Shown: positions 25,911 to 33,822 of the stretch, in pieces
How the letters are laid out: every line of letters begins with the position of its first letter
How positions within the stretch are numbered: the stretch's first letter is position 1
DNA from: Geobacter sp.
GTDB taxonomy: Bacteria; Desulfobacterota; Desulfuromonadia; Geobacterales; Geobacteraceae
Reading direction: 5' to 3'
Assembly: GCA_016177775.1 (NCBI GenBank)
Contig: JACOUQ010000024.1
Coordinates: 1 to 64,000, forward strand
Length of the DNA stretch: 64,000 nt
Notes under the pieces: model-generated
What the model saw: the letters and a program-made list of their open reading frames with translations, nothing else
The model's database searches: none
What the model was told of the DNA's origin: nothing
Made by a program: the position numbers and the translations under genes

Positions 25911-26900
25911 ATGAAGGCTGTACTAATGGAAGGATTCGGCGGTCTGGAGGTCCTGAAGGTTGGCGAGGCGCCAAAGCCGTCCCCGAAAGAGGGAGAGGTT
26001 CTCATCAAGGTGGTGGCCACATCCATCAACCGGCCGGATCTGGTGCAGCGGGAAGGGAAGTACCCGCCCCCTCCGGGAGATTCTGAAATCCTCGGTCTCG
26101 AAGTGGCGGGTGTAATCGAGGAGCTCGGCCCCGGCGTTTCCGGCTGGCAGAAGGGTGAGCGGGTCGTGACCCTGGTGGGTGGCGGCGGCTACGCCGAATA
26201 TGCGGTTGCCTATGCCAGCCACCTGATGCGCATCCCTGAGAGCATGAGCTTCGAGGAGGCGGCCTGCATCTGCGAATCATACATCACCGCCTTCCTGAAT
26301 GTCTTCATGATCGGCGGCCTCAAGGACAACAACACCGTAATCCTCCACGGCGGCGGGGGCGGGGTGAACACCGCAGCAGTCCAGCTTTGCAAGGCGCTGG
26401 TTCCCAACACGAAGATCATCGTCACCGCCCACCCATCCAAGCTCGACCGGGTCAAGGAACTGGGAGCCGACCTGGTGATCGACTTCACCCAGACCCCTGA
26501 CTTCTCGGAGCTGGTGAAGGAGTTCACCAACAAGAAGGGTGCGGACGTAATCCTCGACCACGTGGGGGCCAAGTACCTGGCGCCCAACATGAACTCCCTG
26601 GGGTACGCCGGTCGGCTGGTGTTAATCGGAGTCATCAGCGGCATAAAAGCGGAGTTGAACCTCGCCCTGATGATGGTGAAGCGTCAGCAGATCATCGGCT
26701 CGGTCCTCCGCTCCCGGCCGGTCAAGGACAAGGGGGAGATCGTGGCCGAGTTCACTAAAACCGCCCTCCCCAAGTTCGCCGACCGGACCATTGTCCCGAT
26801 CATCGAGAAGGTCTTCCCCCTCGACCAGATCGTGGAGGCACACCGGATGATGGAGGAGGACAAGCACTTCGGCAAGATCGTGCTGAAGATCGCGGATTGA
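25911..26900 (+). CDS. NAD(P)H:quinone oxidoreductase, zinc-independent MDR family
   Basis: The 329-residue medium-chain reductase has a GroES-like N-terminal domain (SINRPDLVQREGKYPPPPG, no zinc ligands) and a Rossmann domain with HGGGGGVNTAAVQLCKAL near residue 145. This resembles the PIG3/Qor group, which reduces quinones or enals. A textbook AAGGAGG lies seven bases before the ATG, immediately outside the MITE-like element. A terminator follows. Confidence 0.88.
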   Translation: MKAVLMEGFGGLEVLKVGEAPKPSPKEGEVLIKVVATSINRPDLVQREGKYPPPPGDSEILGLEVAGVIEELGPGVSGWQKGERVVTLVGGGGYAEYAVAYASHLMRIPESMSFEEAACICESYITAFLNVFMIGGLKDNNTVILHGGGGGVNTAAVQLCKALVPNTKIIVTAHPSKLDRVKELGADLVIDFTQTPDFSELVKEFTNKKGADVILDHVGAKYLAPNMNSLGYAGRLVLIGVISGIKAELNLALMMVKRQQIIGSVLRSRPVKDKGEIVAEFTKTALPKFADRTIVPIIEKVFPLDQIVEAHRMMEEDKHFGKIVLKIAD

Positions 26901-26922
26901 GGCTTTATCCGGATTTATGCCT

Positions 26923-26955
26923 AAAGGGGAGGCTATCGAATGCCTCCCCTTTTCT
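26923..26955 (+). terminator. Intrinsic terminator
   Basis: AAAGGGGAGGC...GCCTCCCCTTTT with a TTTTCTTTTT tail follows the oxidoreductase stop. Confidence 0.85.
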
Positions 26956-27014
26956 TTTTACACCGGCTGCTTTATAGTTGTTGCACATAGGAATCCATCC
27001 AAGGAAATGAATGA

Positions 27015-28190
27015 ATGCTCAAAATCACGCTCCACAAGGGGGAAGACCGCCGCGTCCGTACCGGCCACCCCTGGGTTTTCAGTAACGAGATCGCCCACAT
27101 TTCCGGCGAACGAAAGCCCGGTGCCGTGGCCGAGCTTCTGGACGCCAATGGCGCTTTTCTCGGCACCGGCTATTACAACCCCCATTCCCTCATCTCCTTC
27201 CGCCTCCTTTCCCACGAACGGGCAGATATCGACTCACCGGATTTCTTCGCCGAAAAACTCAAGGCCGTCCTCACCCACCGGCAGGAGATCTACCCGCATC
27301 TGGGCACCTTCCGCCTGGTCCATGGCGAGGGGGACTTCCTGCCTGGGCTTGTGGTGGACAAGTACGGCGATTTCCTCTCGATCCAGCTTTTAACCGCCGG
27401 TATGGACTCCCGCCGGGACCTGATCGTCGAGGCGCTGACGGAAATTTTCCAGCCAAGGGGAATCGTGGCGAGAAACGACGTTGCGGTGCGCGGGCTGGAG
27501 GGACTTTCGGAATCGGTGGAGGTGCTGGCGGGAGAAATTCCGGCACAGGTGGAGGTGGAAGAGCACGGCATCCGCCTGCTGGTGGACCTGAAGGGTGGAC
27601 AGAAGACCGGCCATTTCCTGGACCAGAAGGAGAACCACCTGCTCCTGGATGGCATCTGCGCCGGGAAGGAGATGCTGGACTGCTTCTCCTATTCGGGAAG
27701 CTGGGGGATGCATGCCGCGAAATTCGGCGCCCAAAGCATCACCTGCCTAGACATCTCGGGGCGGGCAGTGGGGCTGGTGGGGGAAAACGCCAGACTGAAC
27801 AGCTTCGGCAACATCGTCACGGCGGAGGAAGTGGACGTGTTCGAGCGGCTGCGGCAGTTCAAGGGAAGCGGCAGGCGGTTCGACGTGATCGTCATGGACC
27901 CGCCGGCCTTTGTGAAAAACCGCAAGGCATTGAAGGAAGCGGAAAAGGGGTACACCACCATCAACCGCCGCGCACTGGAGTTGCTGAATCCGGGCGGCTA
28001 CCTCATCACCTGCTCCTGCTCATTCCACATGGGGCGGGAGCTGTTCCACGACATGCTGGCAAAATCGGCCCAACTGGCCCGGCGCGATGTCAGGTTCATC
28101 CAGTGGGGGCGCCAGGCCCCGGACCATCCGGTGCTTCTCTCCGTACCGGAGACCGATTATCTGAAATGCGCGGTGTTGCAGGTAGTCTAA
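27015..28190 (+). CDS. Class I rRNA large-subunit methyltransferase, RlmI-like
   Basis: The 391-residue protein has an N-terminal PUA domain (RRVRTGHPWVFSNEI), a central RNA-binding domain and a C-terminal Rossmann methyltransferase. Motif I is LDCFSYSGSWGMHAAK, motif IV is VIVMDPPAFVKNRKAL (near 294), and CSCSFHM follows. This is the layout of RlmI/RlmK family 5-methylcytosine methyltransferases acting on 23S rRNA. The exact target base cannot be assigned. AAGGA lies before the third of three closely spaced ATGs. Confidence 0.88.
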   Translation: MLKITLHKGEDRRVRTGHPWVFSNEIAHISGERKPGAVAELLDANGAFLGTGYYNPHSLISFRLLSHERADIDSPDFFAEKLKAVLTHRQEIYPHLGTFRLVHGEGDFLPGLVVDKYGDFLSIQLLTAGMDSRRDLIVEALTEIFQPRGIVARNDVAVRGLEGLSESVEVLAGEIPAQVEVEEHGIRLLVDLKGGQKTGHFLDQKENHLLLDGICAGKEMLDCFSYSGSWGMHAAKFGAQSITCLDISGRAVGLVGENARLNSFGNIVTAEEVDVFERLRQFKGSGRRFDVIVMDPPAFVKNRKALKEAEKGYTTINRRALELLNPGGYLITCSCSFHMGRELFHDMLAKSAQLARRDVRFIQWGRQAPDHPVLLSVPETDYLKCAVLQVV

Positions 28191-28193
28191 ATT

Positions 28194-28343
28194 TTATTCC
28201 CCCGGCCACAAGTTCATGCAGAAGGGGCATTCCTTAACCCCATGGGGGATGGTGTCGCGCAGTTTCTCGTTCGCGTATGCGACCTTGCAGCGCCTCCCCG
28301 CAGGGAGTGAGTGAATTATGTTGTCCTTGATGAAGTAGAGCAT
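28194..28343 (-). CDS. 49-residue conserved-looking small protein with CPFC motif
   Basis: This short gene starts at an ATG with AGGGAGG seven bases upstream. It encodes 49 residues ending ECPFCMNLWPGE, with another lone cysteine near residue 19. The ribosome site, non-shadow position and clean termination four bases from the opposite stop make it a credible gene. CPFC could bind a metal or be redox active, but half a zinc knuckle alone is not diagnostic. Function unknown. Confidence 0.6.
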   Translation of the reverse strand: MLYFIKDNIIHSLPAGRRCKVAYANEKLRDTIPHGVKECPFCMNLWPGE

Positions 28344-28457
28344 GGTCTTTCCCTCCCTTGCCGTTCTGCGAATATAACAAGAAAACTATAGGCGGGATTT
28401 CCGTCGCGTCAACCCGTTCATCAAGCAGCTCCAACAGGCTTTTTAAAAGGATACAAC

Positions 28458-28850
28458 ATGCTCTTCCGACTATTTCTCCTCTTCTCCGTTGTGCCGGTCA
28501 TCGAAATTTATCTCCTGATCCGGGTCGGCCGGCTGATCGGGCCGCTCCCCACCGTTGCCTCGCTCCTGGCGATAAGCTTTGCCGGCGCTTGGCTGGTGCG
28601 GCACCAGGGGTTCCGGATCCTGCGCCGCATCAGCGACGAACTGGCCGCCGGGCGCCTCCCCGCGGCCCAACTCCTGGACGGCGCCCTGGTCCTGGCAGGA
28701 GGGATACTCCTCCTCACCCCCGGCTTCTTCACCGATATCGTCGGCCTCATTTTCCTCATCCCCCTGACACGCGCCGCCATCAAGCGCTACCTCGGCCGGT
28801 GGCTGCAAGGCAAACTCTCACGGGGAGAATTCATCGTCATACGCAGATAG
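28458..28850 (+). CDS. fxsA: FxsA-family membrane protein
   Basis: The 130-residue protein has three hydrophobic helices and matches FxsA: FLLFSVVPVIEIYLLIRVG at the N-terminus, GAWLVRHQGFRILRRI, and LLLTPGFFTDIVGLIFLIP. In E. coli overproduced FxsA relieves exclusion of phage T7 by the F plasmid PifA system; its cellular job is unclear. AAAGGATAC lies ahead of the ATG. Divergent from the small CPFC gene. Confidence 0.92.
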   Translation: MLFRLFLLFSVVPVIEIYLLIRVGRLIGPLPTVASLLAISFAGAWLVRHQGFRILRRISDELAAGRLPAAQLLDGALVLAGGILLLTPGFFTDIVGLIFLIPLTRAAIKRYLGRWLQGKLSRGEFIVIRR

Positions 28851-28869
28851 GTGGGAGACGGGCGCTATA

Positions 28870-29583
28870 TTACACCTCCACAAGAACCGCCGACACATTA
28901 TCCACACCGCCCGCCGCCAAAGCCTTATCAATCAGTGAGTGAACGGCAGAAGTGATATCGCTGCGATCTCGCAATATCTCCCCGATCTCCCCGTCATCCA
29001 GCATCTCGTTCAGCCCGTCAGAGCAGAGCAGAAGAATATCCCCTCCACGCAGGTCGATTATCTCGATATCCGGCGTCAGTTCCTCGACACCTCCCAGAGC
29101 CTGGGTGAGTATGTGGCGAAAATAGGGGTTGATCATTTCCTCCGCCACACCCTGCGCCCGAAGACGGCCAGCCATGTTATGGTCGCGGGTAACCTGGCGG
29201 AGCCGCTCCCGCATGTGATAAACCCGGCTGTCCCCCACATGGGACATGAACGCCCACCCTTCGCGGACCGTGACGATTTCCAGCGTGGTCCCCATGCCGG
29301 CATGCTCCGGGTTAGCCGCGGCATCCGCCAGGATCGCCTTGTGGGCCTCAAGCGCGGCATTGTTCAGGAGCGGGGCGATATCCATTTCAGCGGCCTGTGT
29401 CAGATGGTGCTCCACCAGCCATTCGTGGACGGTCCGCACAGCCAGGGCGCTCGCCACCTCCCCGGCCCGAAGCCCCCCCATGCCGTCCGCCAGCAGGAAC
29501 AGCCCCCGCTCATCGTCCACCATGACGCTGTCCTCGTTATTCTCCCGGACCTTGCCGGTATCGCTCCCCCACGCCGATTTCAT
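28870..29583 (-). CDS. PP2C-type serine/threonine phosphatase
   Basis: The 237-residue protein is a minimal PPM/PP2C phosphatase. Metal and phosphate ligands are visible in TGKVRENNEDS, FLLADGMGGLRAGE, HVGDSRVY and LLLCSDGLNEML. It is soluble and would reverse Hanks-type kinase phosphorylation; no kinase is adjacent. I used the ATG giving MKSAWGSDTGKVRENNED; upstream extension to 29715 runs into repeat sequence. Confidence 0.9.
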   Translation of the reverse strand: MKSAWGSDTGKVRENNEDSVMVDDERGLFLLADGMGGLRAGEVASALAVRTVHEWLVEHHLTQAAEMDIAPLLNNAALEAHKAILADAAANPEHAGMGTTLEIVTVREGWAFMSHVGDSRVYHMRERLRQVTRDHNMAGRLRAQGVAEEMINPYFRHILTQALGGVEELTPDIEIIDLRGGDILLLCSDGLNEMLDDGEIGEILRDRSDITSAVHSLIDKALAAGGVDNVSAVLVEV

Positions 29584-29911
29584 GCCGTCCAATCCCTTCC
29601 ATAGCCGGTATCTCTTCAATTTTAGCAGAGCAACCGGATTTGGCAGCCAAGCTGGTAAATTAACATTGGAAAAGGCATTGTCTCGCCAAGCCGCAAAGGT
29701 CGCAAAGAAATTCAAATAGATATAAGGCTGAGATCAAAATCGATCGTTGAGTCGTTTACAGCTTGGCAAACATGTTGAGGTTTCGATTTTTCTTTGCGTC
29801 CTTTGCGGCTTTGCGCGAAAAAAATCGTTTTAATGATTAATGCACCCACTGTTGCACGCCGTTGCACGGATGATACACTTTATCCATTCGCCGGCAGGGA
29901 GGGAACACGCC
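29584..29911. other. Gene-free interval with a period-9 inverted array
   Basis: This 328-base spacer between the phosphatase and carbonic anhydrase genes contains a pair of tandem arrays: GCCGCAAAG/GTCGCAAAG at 29682-29710 and CTTTGCGTC/CTTTGCGGC at 29789-29817. They are inverted relative to each other about 80 bases apart. Promoters for both divergent genes must lie here. I see no further gene. Confidence 0.7.
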
Positions 29912-30523
29912 ATGATCACGCCGCTATTGGAGGGGAACAAGCGATTTGTCTCCGAATACTTCGAAAAGGAGCGGGAGTTTTTCCGCGGGCTCGCCAAGGA
30001 TCAGAAACCGACGGTTCTCTGGATCGGCTGCTCCGACTCGCGGGTGCCGGTCAACACCATCACCCAGACCAGGCCGGGGGAGGTCTTCGTCCACCGCAAC
30101 GTCGGCAACATAGTCGCCTCCAACGACTGGAATCTCTCCGCCGTGCTGGAGTTCTCCATCAACCATCTGAACATCCCCGACATCGTCATCTGCGGCCACT
30201 ACGGCTGCGGCGGCATCAATGCCCTGGATGACGCGGACGGGGAGGACAAATACATACCAATCTGGCTCAACAACGCCTACAAGGCCAGGGAGCGGGTCGA
30301 CGAGAAGCTGCAGGGGCTGCACATCGACATGCCGAAGGAAGACCGGATGAAGCTGATCGTCGAGGAAAACGTCAGGCTACAGCTGGAGCATCTGCAGGAA
30401 TACCCTTTCGTCCGCAGGGCGATGCAGGCAAAGACGCTCAACATCCACGGCTGGGTCTACGATATGGAAAGCGGCGAGATAAAGGTGATGAAATCGCACA
30501 AGAACCGGCAGCAGCCGTCGTAA
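29912..30523 (+). CDS. Beta-class carbonic anhydrase
   Basis: The 203-residue enzyme interconverts CO2 and bicarbonate. Zinc ligands are Cys40 in WIGCSDSRVP, His96 and Cys99 in GHYGCGG; the Asp42/Arg44 dyad is intact. This is the plant-type (clade B) beta enzyme by length and the SINHLNIPDIVICGH motif. I used the ATG giving MITPLLEGNK with GGGAGGG upstream. It is cytoplasmic, with no signal peptide. Confidence 0.95.
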   Translation: MITPLLEGNKRFVSEYFEKEREFFRGLAKDQKPTVLWIGCSDSRVPVNTITQTRPGEVFVHRNVGNIVASNDWNLSAVLEFSINHLNIPDIVICGHYGCGGINALDDADGEDKYIPIWLNNAYKARERVDEKLQGLHIDMPKEDRMKLIVEENVRLQLEHLQEYPFVRRAMQAKTLNIHGWVYDMESGEIKVMKSHKNRQQPS

Positions 30524-30628
30524 TGGCAAGTCAGACTACCCTTGAATGCTGTCTCTCGCAGAGATCGCAGAGGAAGATTCATAAATATTTGTCCTCATGG
30601 CAATCAATATTGATGAGAATTTAATAGC

Positions 30629-30718
30629 TTGACTTTGTTACCGCAAAACTGTTACGGTGAGTAACGTTCGGGATAATCCCGAACAAAATAACACGAAGGT
30701 TTTGGAGAAGGTAAGCAC
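30629..30718 (+). promoter_or_regulatory. Promoter and structured leader of the cold-shock gene
   Basis: A TTGACT element at 30629-30634 is followed by a leader containing the perfect hairpin GTTCGGGATAATCCCGAAC near 30666-30684. A GGAGAAGG ribosome site lies before the ATG. Cold-shock mRNAs typically have structured leaders that control translation; the -10 is weak. Confidence 0.45.
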
Positions 30719-30919
30719 ATGGTAAACGGAACAGTAAAATGGTTTAACGACAGCAAGGGGTTTGGTTTTCTTGAGCAGGAAAATGGCGAGGACGTATTCT
30801 GCCATTTCTCGGCCATCACTGGCGACGGATTTAAATCCCTTGCTGAAGGCGATAGGGTAACGTTCGACATCGTGAAGGGTCCGAAAGGGCTTCAGGCTGC
30901 TAACGTTTCCAGAAGCTAA
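30719..30919 (+). CDS. Cold-shock domain protein, CspA family
   Basis: The 66-residue single OB-fold protein binds single-stranded RNA and DNA. RNP1 is KGFGFLEQ and RNP2 is DVFCHFSAI. The usual VFVHFS has a cysteine in place of the second valine here, a mild oddity in an RNA-contacting strand. Start, length and the downstream terminator are unambiguous. Confidence 0.96.
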   Translation: MVNGTVKWFNDSKGFGFLEQENGEDVFCHFSAITGDGFKSLAEGDRVTFDIVKGPKGLQAANVSRS

Positions 30920-30941
30920 GTTAATCTGCTCCAGTTGACGC

Positions 30942-30973
30942 AAAAAAGCCCCGGACAAATTCGGGGCTTTTTT
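30942..30973 (+). terminator. Intrinsic terminator
   Basis: AAAAAAGCCCCG...CGGGGCTTTTTT follows the cold-shock gene; the stem plus T-run is textbook. Confidence 0.92.
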
Positions 30974-31038
30974 AATCTGGGCAGCTATCGTCGAATTTTG
31001 TTGGTAATGGGTTCATGAGTGAATCCGGGAGAACGCGA

Positions 31039-31467
31039 ATGCGCACAATCAAGTTGTCGGCGGGAGACAATATCGAGGCCCGCTGCACTCGTTGCCGTAA
31101 AGTTTTGAATCATACGATCGTAGCCATGGTAGGAGAGCGAGTGGTCCGGGTCGAGTGCAACACCTGCCGCGGAATGCATAATTACCATGAGGTGGTGGCA
31201 GCAAAGACGCCGGCCATCCGCAAGACCGCGACTGCTTCCGTCAAGGCCAAGAAGAAATCGGGGGACGATGATCGGGAAGAGTGGGAAACCCTCCGTCTGA
31301 CCATAGAGAGCGGGAAGGCGGCTCCCTACGACATGAACGGGAAATTCCGGGTCAATACCCTGGTGGAGCACGCGGTTTTCGGCCGTGGGGTGGTGAAGAC
31401 CGTTATCAAGCCGAACAAGATGGAAGTTCTATTTAGCGAAGGAAAGAAGCTGCTCCGCTGTCAGTAG
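31039..31467 (+). CDS. Zinc-ribbon protein with C-terminal Tudor-like domain
   Basis: The 142-residue product has an N-terminal four-cysteine zinc ribbon (ARCTRCRK and VECNTCRGMHNYH), a basic Lys/Ala linker, then LVEHAVFGRGVVKTVI...VLFSEGKKLLRCQ. That last block resembles the Tudor/SH3-like domain at the C-terminus of UvrD/PcrA helicases, which contacts RNA polymerase. The combination suggests a nucleic-acid or RNA-polymerase-associated factor; this is inference. The ATG at 31039 has GGGAG seven bases upstream; an earlier ATG at 31015 lacks one. Confidence 0.72.
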   Translation: MRTIKLSAGDNIEARCTRCRKVLNHTIVAMVGERVVRVECNTCRGMHNYHEVVAAKTPAIRKTATASVKAKKKSGDDDREEWETLRLTIESGKAAPYDMNGKFRVNTLVEHAVFGRGVVKTVIKPNKMEVLFSEGKKLLRCQ

Positions 31468-31493
31468 AACAACAAGTTTGGATAAAACACGGG

Positions 31494-31519
31494 AAAGCCC
31501 GTCCAGGTCAGTGCTGGGC
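31494..31519 (+). terminator. Intrinsic terminator
   Basis: AAAGCCCGTCCAG...TGGGCGGGCTTTTTT lies just past the zinc-ribbon gene and before the convergent reductase gene. Confidence 0.88.
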
Positions 31520-31557
31520 GGGCTTTTTTGCTTCGTCCCGAAAGAGTATCAATACCC

Positions 31558-32508
31558 TCAAACCACCCGAATCATGAACTCCGGACAGGCTGCGGCGCAG
31601 TAGCCGCAAAGAATGCATTGCTCCTCGTCCACCCGCGCCACGCCATCCACGATGGCCAGAGCATCGTTGGTGCAGGCGGTGACGCAGAAGCCGCACCCCT
31701 TGCAGAACCGGTCCATGATCTTGAGCTTGCGGCGCTTGCTCTCCAGGGTCGTCCACGTTGCCTCATCCGGCGCCGCCCCCTCGAACAGAGCCAGATTCGC
31801 CTCGACCTCGGCCGTGGAAAGCATCCCCACCGCCACGCCGTCCATCCCGGCAAGCCCCAGGACATAATGGAGGCTCTGCCGCGCATCGGCGATCAGGTTC
31901 CCGCCGGCAAGGGCCTTCATGGCGTAGATCCCCTTGCCGCTCCGGGAGCAGGCGGCGATTGCTTCGGCCATCTCTTCGGCGCTCCCATCGATGATCCCCA
32001 TCCCGGTCCGGTTGATGAGGGGGTGGAGCACCTCAATCTCCGGATGGTCCACAGCCTTGCGCACCGCCGAGATGTAGTGGGCCGAAAGCCCCACATGGGC
32101 GATCTTCCCCTCTTCCTTCATCTTCAAGAGCTCCTCCAGCACATCGGCCCTCTCCACGAAAGGATCGGCCTGCCGCGCGCCGTGCAGGTGGACGATGTCC
32201 AGCCGCTCCCGCCCCAGCTCCCGCAAAGCCCGCTCCACGTGAGAACGGGCAAGCTTCGCGTCAGGCGCATGAGTCTTGCTGACGATATAAACCTCTCCCT
32301 GGTATCCATCCAGAGCCGCGCGGATATGGGGATAGGTCTCATACAGCTCGGCCGTATCCAGCATGTTCACCCCCAGCTCCAGGGCATGGCGGATCAGCCT
32401 CCCGCCTTCCTCCGGGGAGAGCCCAGCCTGCAAAGGCCCGAGCGGCAGGGTGCCGTAGACCAGCGGGTGGATTTTCATGCCTGTATTGCCGAGGGCGATA
32501 CGTTTCAT
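31558..32508 (-). CDS. Aldo/keto reductase fused to a 2[4Fe-4S] ferredoxin domain
   Basis: The 316-residue protein has an AKR barrel (about 1-255) with the catalytic Asp/Tyr pair in NMLDTAELYETYP, Lys in VSKTHAP and His in VHLHGAR. The last 55 residues carry two CxxCxxCxxxC clusters (CKGCGFCVTAC and CILCGYCAAAC). Such fusions occur widely in anaerobes and presumably link NAD(P)H or aldehyde chemistry to ferredoxin-level electrons; the substrate is unknown. A cupin gene lies 22 bases upstream, likely co-transcribed. Confidence 0.9.
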   Translation of the reverse strand: MKRIALGNTGMKIHPLVYGTLPLGPLQAGLSPEEGGRLIRHALELGVNMLDTAELYETYPHIRAALDGYQGEVYIVSKTHAPDAKLARSHVERALRELGRERLDIVHLHGARQADPFVERADVLEELLKMKEEGKIAHVGLSAHYISAVRKAVDHPEIEVLHPLINRTGMGIIDGSAEEMAEAIAACSRSGKGIYAMKALAGGNLIADARQSLHYVLGLAGMDGVAVGMLSTAEVEANLALFEGAAPDEATWTTLESKRRKLKIMDRFCKGCGFCVTACTNDALAIVDGVARVDEEQCILCGYCAAACPEFMIRVV

Positions 32509-32529
32509 GGTGTGGCTCCTCTTCGCGAA

Positions 32530-32949
32530 TCACTTCATCCAAGCAGCCTTGGTCTCGCAGATGATCCCGTCGTCAAGGGTCGCCTGAGTCAGGCTGTTCT
32601 GGTCGGCCTGGACGCAGATGAAGTAGAGGTCCTCGTCCCCCGCCTGCCATGCCCGCTCCCCCTCCGGATCGACGCGGATCACGCTCCCCTCCGAGATCGG
32701 GAACTCTTCGCCGTCCACGTAAAATGTCCCGCTTCCCCGGATGACGATATAGACCTCCTCGTTCCGCTTATGGGCATGGACGAACGGCATTCCCTTCCCG
32801 GCCGGAAGCCGATTCAGGGAAACCTCGCAGCCGGTAAGGCCCAGTTCCTCGCCGATCAGGAACTTACCCCGCGCGCCGCGAAAGGTCCGGTTCCGCAACG
32901 ATTCCAGCAGACCGGTGTGAATTGCCTTGAAATTTTTTCCCTCGTTCAT
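32530..32949 (-). CDS. Small cupin-domain protein
   Basis: The 139-residue protein is a single cupin barrel. Motif 1 has HAHKRNEEVYIVIRGSG, with His and Glu metal ligands, and motif 2 reads VIRVDPEGERAWQAG, where the usual His is absent. This suggests a sugar or metabolite sensor rather than a dioxygenase. I used the ATG giving MNEGKNF with AAGGAG seven bases upstream. It is probably in an operon with the AKR gene. Confidence 0.82.
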   Translation of the reverse strand: MNEGKNFKAIHTGLLESLRNRTFRGARGKFLIGEELGLTGCEVSLNRLPAGKGMPFVHAHKRNEEVYIVIRGSGTFYVDGEEFPISEGSVIRVDPEGERAWQAGDEDLYFICVQADQNSLTQATLDDGIICETKAAWMK

Positions 32950-33032
32950 GGGTGAACTCCTTTGCATCTTTCGGAATATATTTCGGGGCCGGGACACAGC
33001 GGCGGCGTTAGTCGACCGTCGCCGCCGCCTGG

Positions 33033-33314
33033 TTATGCCAGCTCTATTTTCAGGCTTTTTCCCAAGGCGAGGGCAGCTCTTTCGAGAGTCTGAAGGGTAA
33101 CGGAGACATTGGAGGGGTCAAGAAGTCTATCTAAAGCGGTGCGGCTTGTGTGCATTTTTTCAGCCATAGCAGTTTTTGACAGCTTTGCCTGCTTCATTTC
33201 CATTTCGATTTGGTATGCGATAACTCGTTTAATCGCGGTGGCCTCTGCATCAGCCCTCAGGCCTTCTTCATCCAAGAAATCATCAAAGCTGGTGCCAATG
33301 TGCCTGTTTTTCAT
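33033..33314 (-). CDS. XRE-type antitoxin of a HigBA-like module
   Basis: The 93-residue protein carries a helix-turn-helix in KLSKTAMAEKMHTSRTALDRLLDP, followed by LQTLERAALALGKSL as in HigA-like antitoxins. It overlaps the upstream toxin gene by four bases, giving the toxin-first order typical of higBA. It should neutralise the toxin and repress the shared promoter at about 33680. Confidence 0.88.
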   Translation of the reverse strand: MKNRHIGTSFDDFLDEEGLRADAEATAIKRVIAYQIEMEMKQAKLSKTAMAEKMHTSRTALDRLLDPSNVSVTLQTLERAALALGKSLKIELA

Positions 33315-33667
33315 CTTTTGCCTCTCTTGTAATTGCCAAGACGTGTCATCGCCGTCTTGAGTTCATTTTGCGGAGTCTTCTGCGATTTTTTGATGAAGCC
33401 GTGCAACAAGATCATGTAATCGCCGTCAACCGTAAAGAAAACTCGCGCAATGCCATCTGCCAATCTGGTCCTGACTTCCCATAAGTCCTTTTCAATTTTT
33501 CTGATAAGCGGCATCCCCAGAGGCCAACCGACTTGCGCCGTCTTGATGTCCTCGCCAATTTGACGCTTGTCGTCTCGAGACAGTTCTTTCAGCCACTCTC
33601 TGACCGGCTCATTGCTGGCTTCCGAGCGGTAAAACACAACTTTCAGGACAAACGAAATATCAACCAT
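33311..33667 (-). CDS. HigB/Gp49-family toxin
   Basis: The 118-residue protein matches the phage-derived Gp49-like HigB family: VVFYRSEASNEPVREWLKELS, PLIRKIEKDLWEVRTRLADGIARVFF, and HGFIKKSQKTP. These are the RelE-fold endoribonuclease segments that cleave mRNA on the ribosome. The ATG lies only about three bases beyond the predicted transcription start, so the message may be almost leaderless. An alternative GTG at codon 11 has no ribosome site. Confidence 0.88.
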   Translation of the reverse strand: MVDISFVLKVVFYRSEASNEPVREWLKELSRDDKRQIGEDIKTAQVGWPLGMPLIRKIEKDLWEVRTRLADGIARVFFTVDGDYMILLHGFIKKSQKTPQNELKTAMTRLGNYKRGKR

Positions 33668-33676
33668 TAAAAACCT

Positions 33677-33704
33677 ATTGTACCATTTTAGGTACGAATG
33701 TCAA
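33677..33704 (-). promoter_or_regulatory. Toxin-antitoxin promoter with 5-6-5 palindromic operator
   Basis: On the minus strand TTGACA (33699-33704) is spaced 16 bases from TACAAT (33677-33682). The spacer holds the perfect palindrome GTACC-TAAAAT-GGTAC (33680-33695), ideally placed for autorepression by the antitoxin. Confidence 0.75.
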
Positions 33705-33822
33705 TTTGTGTTTTCATTGGCGATAACGCGCGACCGGGTCCACTGGTCTCGTTGGATATCCCCTTTTCATACAGTCAGGAAATGGAAATCGTAGGTCGGC
33801 CTTTTCTCAACATCTCCAAGAG

